DNA of 39,218 nucleotides from Flavobacteriales bacterium (GTDB lineage Bacteria > Bacteroidota > Bacteroidia > Flavobacteriales > Flavobacteriaceae): contig SGZH01000008.1 in NCBI GenBank assembly GCA_004214175.1, positions 1 through 39,218 of the forward strand, written 5' to 3'. The position numbers and the translations under genes are program-made. The notes under the pieces were generated by a model. It had not been told where the DNA came from. It worked only from the letters and a program-made list of their open reading frames with translations, and searched no databases. Shown here piece after piece: positions 38,352-39,218 of this stretch (positions are counted from its first letter, which is position 1; each line of letters starts with the position of its first letter).

Positions 38352-38534
38352 ATTAATATCTTTTATCTAATTTCAGAAAAACGTTTTATAGAGCTAAAAA
38401 TTAAAATAGAACAGCCTACCTATGATAGCTTAACAGATTTAAAATCAAAACTAAAAAATCAATATTCTTATTTTGAATTGAAATTAGTTTTCAATGAATA
38501 CGGAGTTAAAGTTATCAATATTCTATTTTTTTAA
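38352..38534 (+). pseudogene. Possible degraded gene remnant (start-less open frame)
   Basis: Frame with no ATG/GTG/TTG: NIFYLISEKRFIELKIKIEQPTYDSLTDLKSKLKNQYSYFELKLVFNEYGVKVINILFF*; protein-like composition. Confidence 0.35.
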
Positions 38535-38628
38535 TAACAACAGACAGTTATTAATTTTGGTATATTTATTGTTAATATACGCTATGAAAACACTTCTAAA
38601 ACTACTTGATTTTAATTACTTTTGATCA

Positions 38629-38913
38629 ATGGGAATTTTAAAGCAACGAAAAAATAAAAAATTTGGATATGAACCTCGTTATTACAATAACGATGGTACA
38701 GAGGGTAGTCCTTTCCTAATGCAACATAAATTTGATAAGTATCGATCAACCGTAGGTGAAAGTAAAAACTTAAGAGCAAAATTTAAAGCAGTCCTTAAAG
38801 AACTAAAAAAAACATCTGATAAAAAAACAAATTATCGTATATTTTTTATTTTCACAATATTAATTTTAATATTCTTATTTATTATTGATTTTGATTTATC
38901 TATATTTTTTTAA
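38629..38913 (+). CDS. Small Bacteroidota protein often labelled 'riboflavin synthase subunit beta' by context; basic N-term with C-terminal TM segment
   Basis: MGILKQRKNKKFGYEPRYYNNDGTEGSPFLMQHKFDKYRSTVG..., hydrophobic C-terminus IFFIFTILILIFLFIIDF; located between ribH and mutL. Confidence 0.75.
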   Translation: MGILKQRKNKKFGYEPRYYNNDGTEGSPFLMQHKFDKYRSTVGESKNLRAKFKAVLKELKKTSDKKTNYRIFFIFTILILIFLFIIDFDLSIFF

Positions 38914-38919
38914 AAGCTA

Positions 38920-39218
38920 ATGGCAGATATTATTCAATTATTACCAGATCATGTTGCCAATCAAATAGCTGCAGGAGAAGTTGTTCAACGACCGGCTTCC
39001 ATAGTTAAAGAATTACTTGAAAATGCTATTGATGCAAAAGCTACATCAATTAAACTTCTTATTAAGGACGCTGGAAAAACATTAGTACAAGTAATTGACA
39101 ACGGAACAGGAATGACAAAGGCAGATGCTCAATTTTGTTTTGAACGCCATGCTACCTCTAAAATAAAAATTGCCGAAGACTTATTTAATATTCATACGAA
39201 AGGATTTCGTGGAGAAGC
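38920..39218 (+). CDS. mutL: DNA mismatch repair protein MutL (partial, N-terminus)
   Basis: [82 protein letters not shown]...[12 protein letters not shown] ATPase motifs. Not in the ORF track because it runs off the window. Confidence 0.97.
   Translation, partial: MADIIQLLPDHVANQIAAGEVVQRPASIVKELLENAIDAKATSIKLLIKDAGKTLVQVIDNGTGMTKADAQFCFERHATSKIKIAEDLFNIHTKGFRGE

Noticed and set aside
1-39218. Searched for CRISPR arrays, tRNA/rRNA genes, prophage, toxin-antitoxin, restriction or other defence systems
   Set aside because: No regularly spaced repeats, no cloverleaf/rRNA-like sequence and no defence or phage families recognised; the window reads as core chromosome

Overview
The window is a low-GC, gene-dense segment of a Bacteroidota chromosome, very probably a Flavobacteriaceae (gldI, DUF5606, the lipopolysaccharide-kinase/glycosyltransferase block and TAnnTTTG promoter motifs all fit). 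It is almost entirely core housekeeping: ctaA/COX15, CCA-adding enzyme, tsaC, an LOS/polysaccharide glycosyltransferase block with a WaaP/InaA-like kinase, dapD, yqgF, def, DUF5606, mazG, a DUF349-repeat protein, aroE, two tandem DUF368 (PopT-like) genes, a TPR protein, a class III aminotransferase, an OstA-like protein, purA, a Fur-family regulator, relA/spoT, an M48 protease, a TrmH-family methyltransferase, DUF3810, pepD, a CDP-alcohol phosphatidyltransferase, DUF1295, a cyclophilin-FKBP fusion, gldI, nrnA-like, ndk, DUF721, recF, ribH and the start of mutL. I found no rRNA, tRNA, CRISPR array, prophage or complete transposon, and no clear novel multi-gene defence or mobile system. The items most worth checking are: (1) an apparent 2-nt frameshift separating a TAATG-coupled start from the body of a GNAT acetyltransferase gene; (2) a single-ORF GT9-GT2 glycosyltransferase fusion; (3) a Fur-family protein missing the usual CxxC; (4) an HExxH motif in the DUF3810 protein; (5) a cyclophilin-FKBP dual PPIase lipoprotein next to gldI; (6) a start-less gene remnant between ribH and mutL. 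All assignments come from reading the sequence and motif recall; no database search was run.
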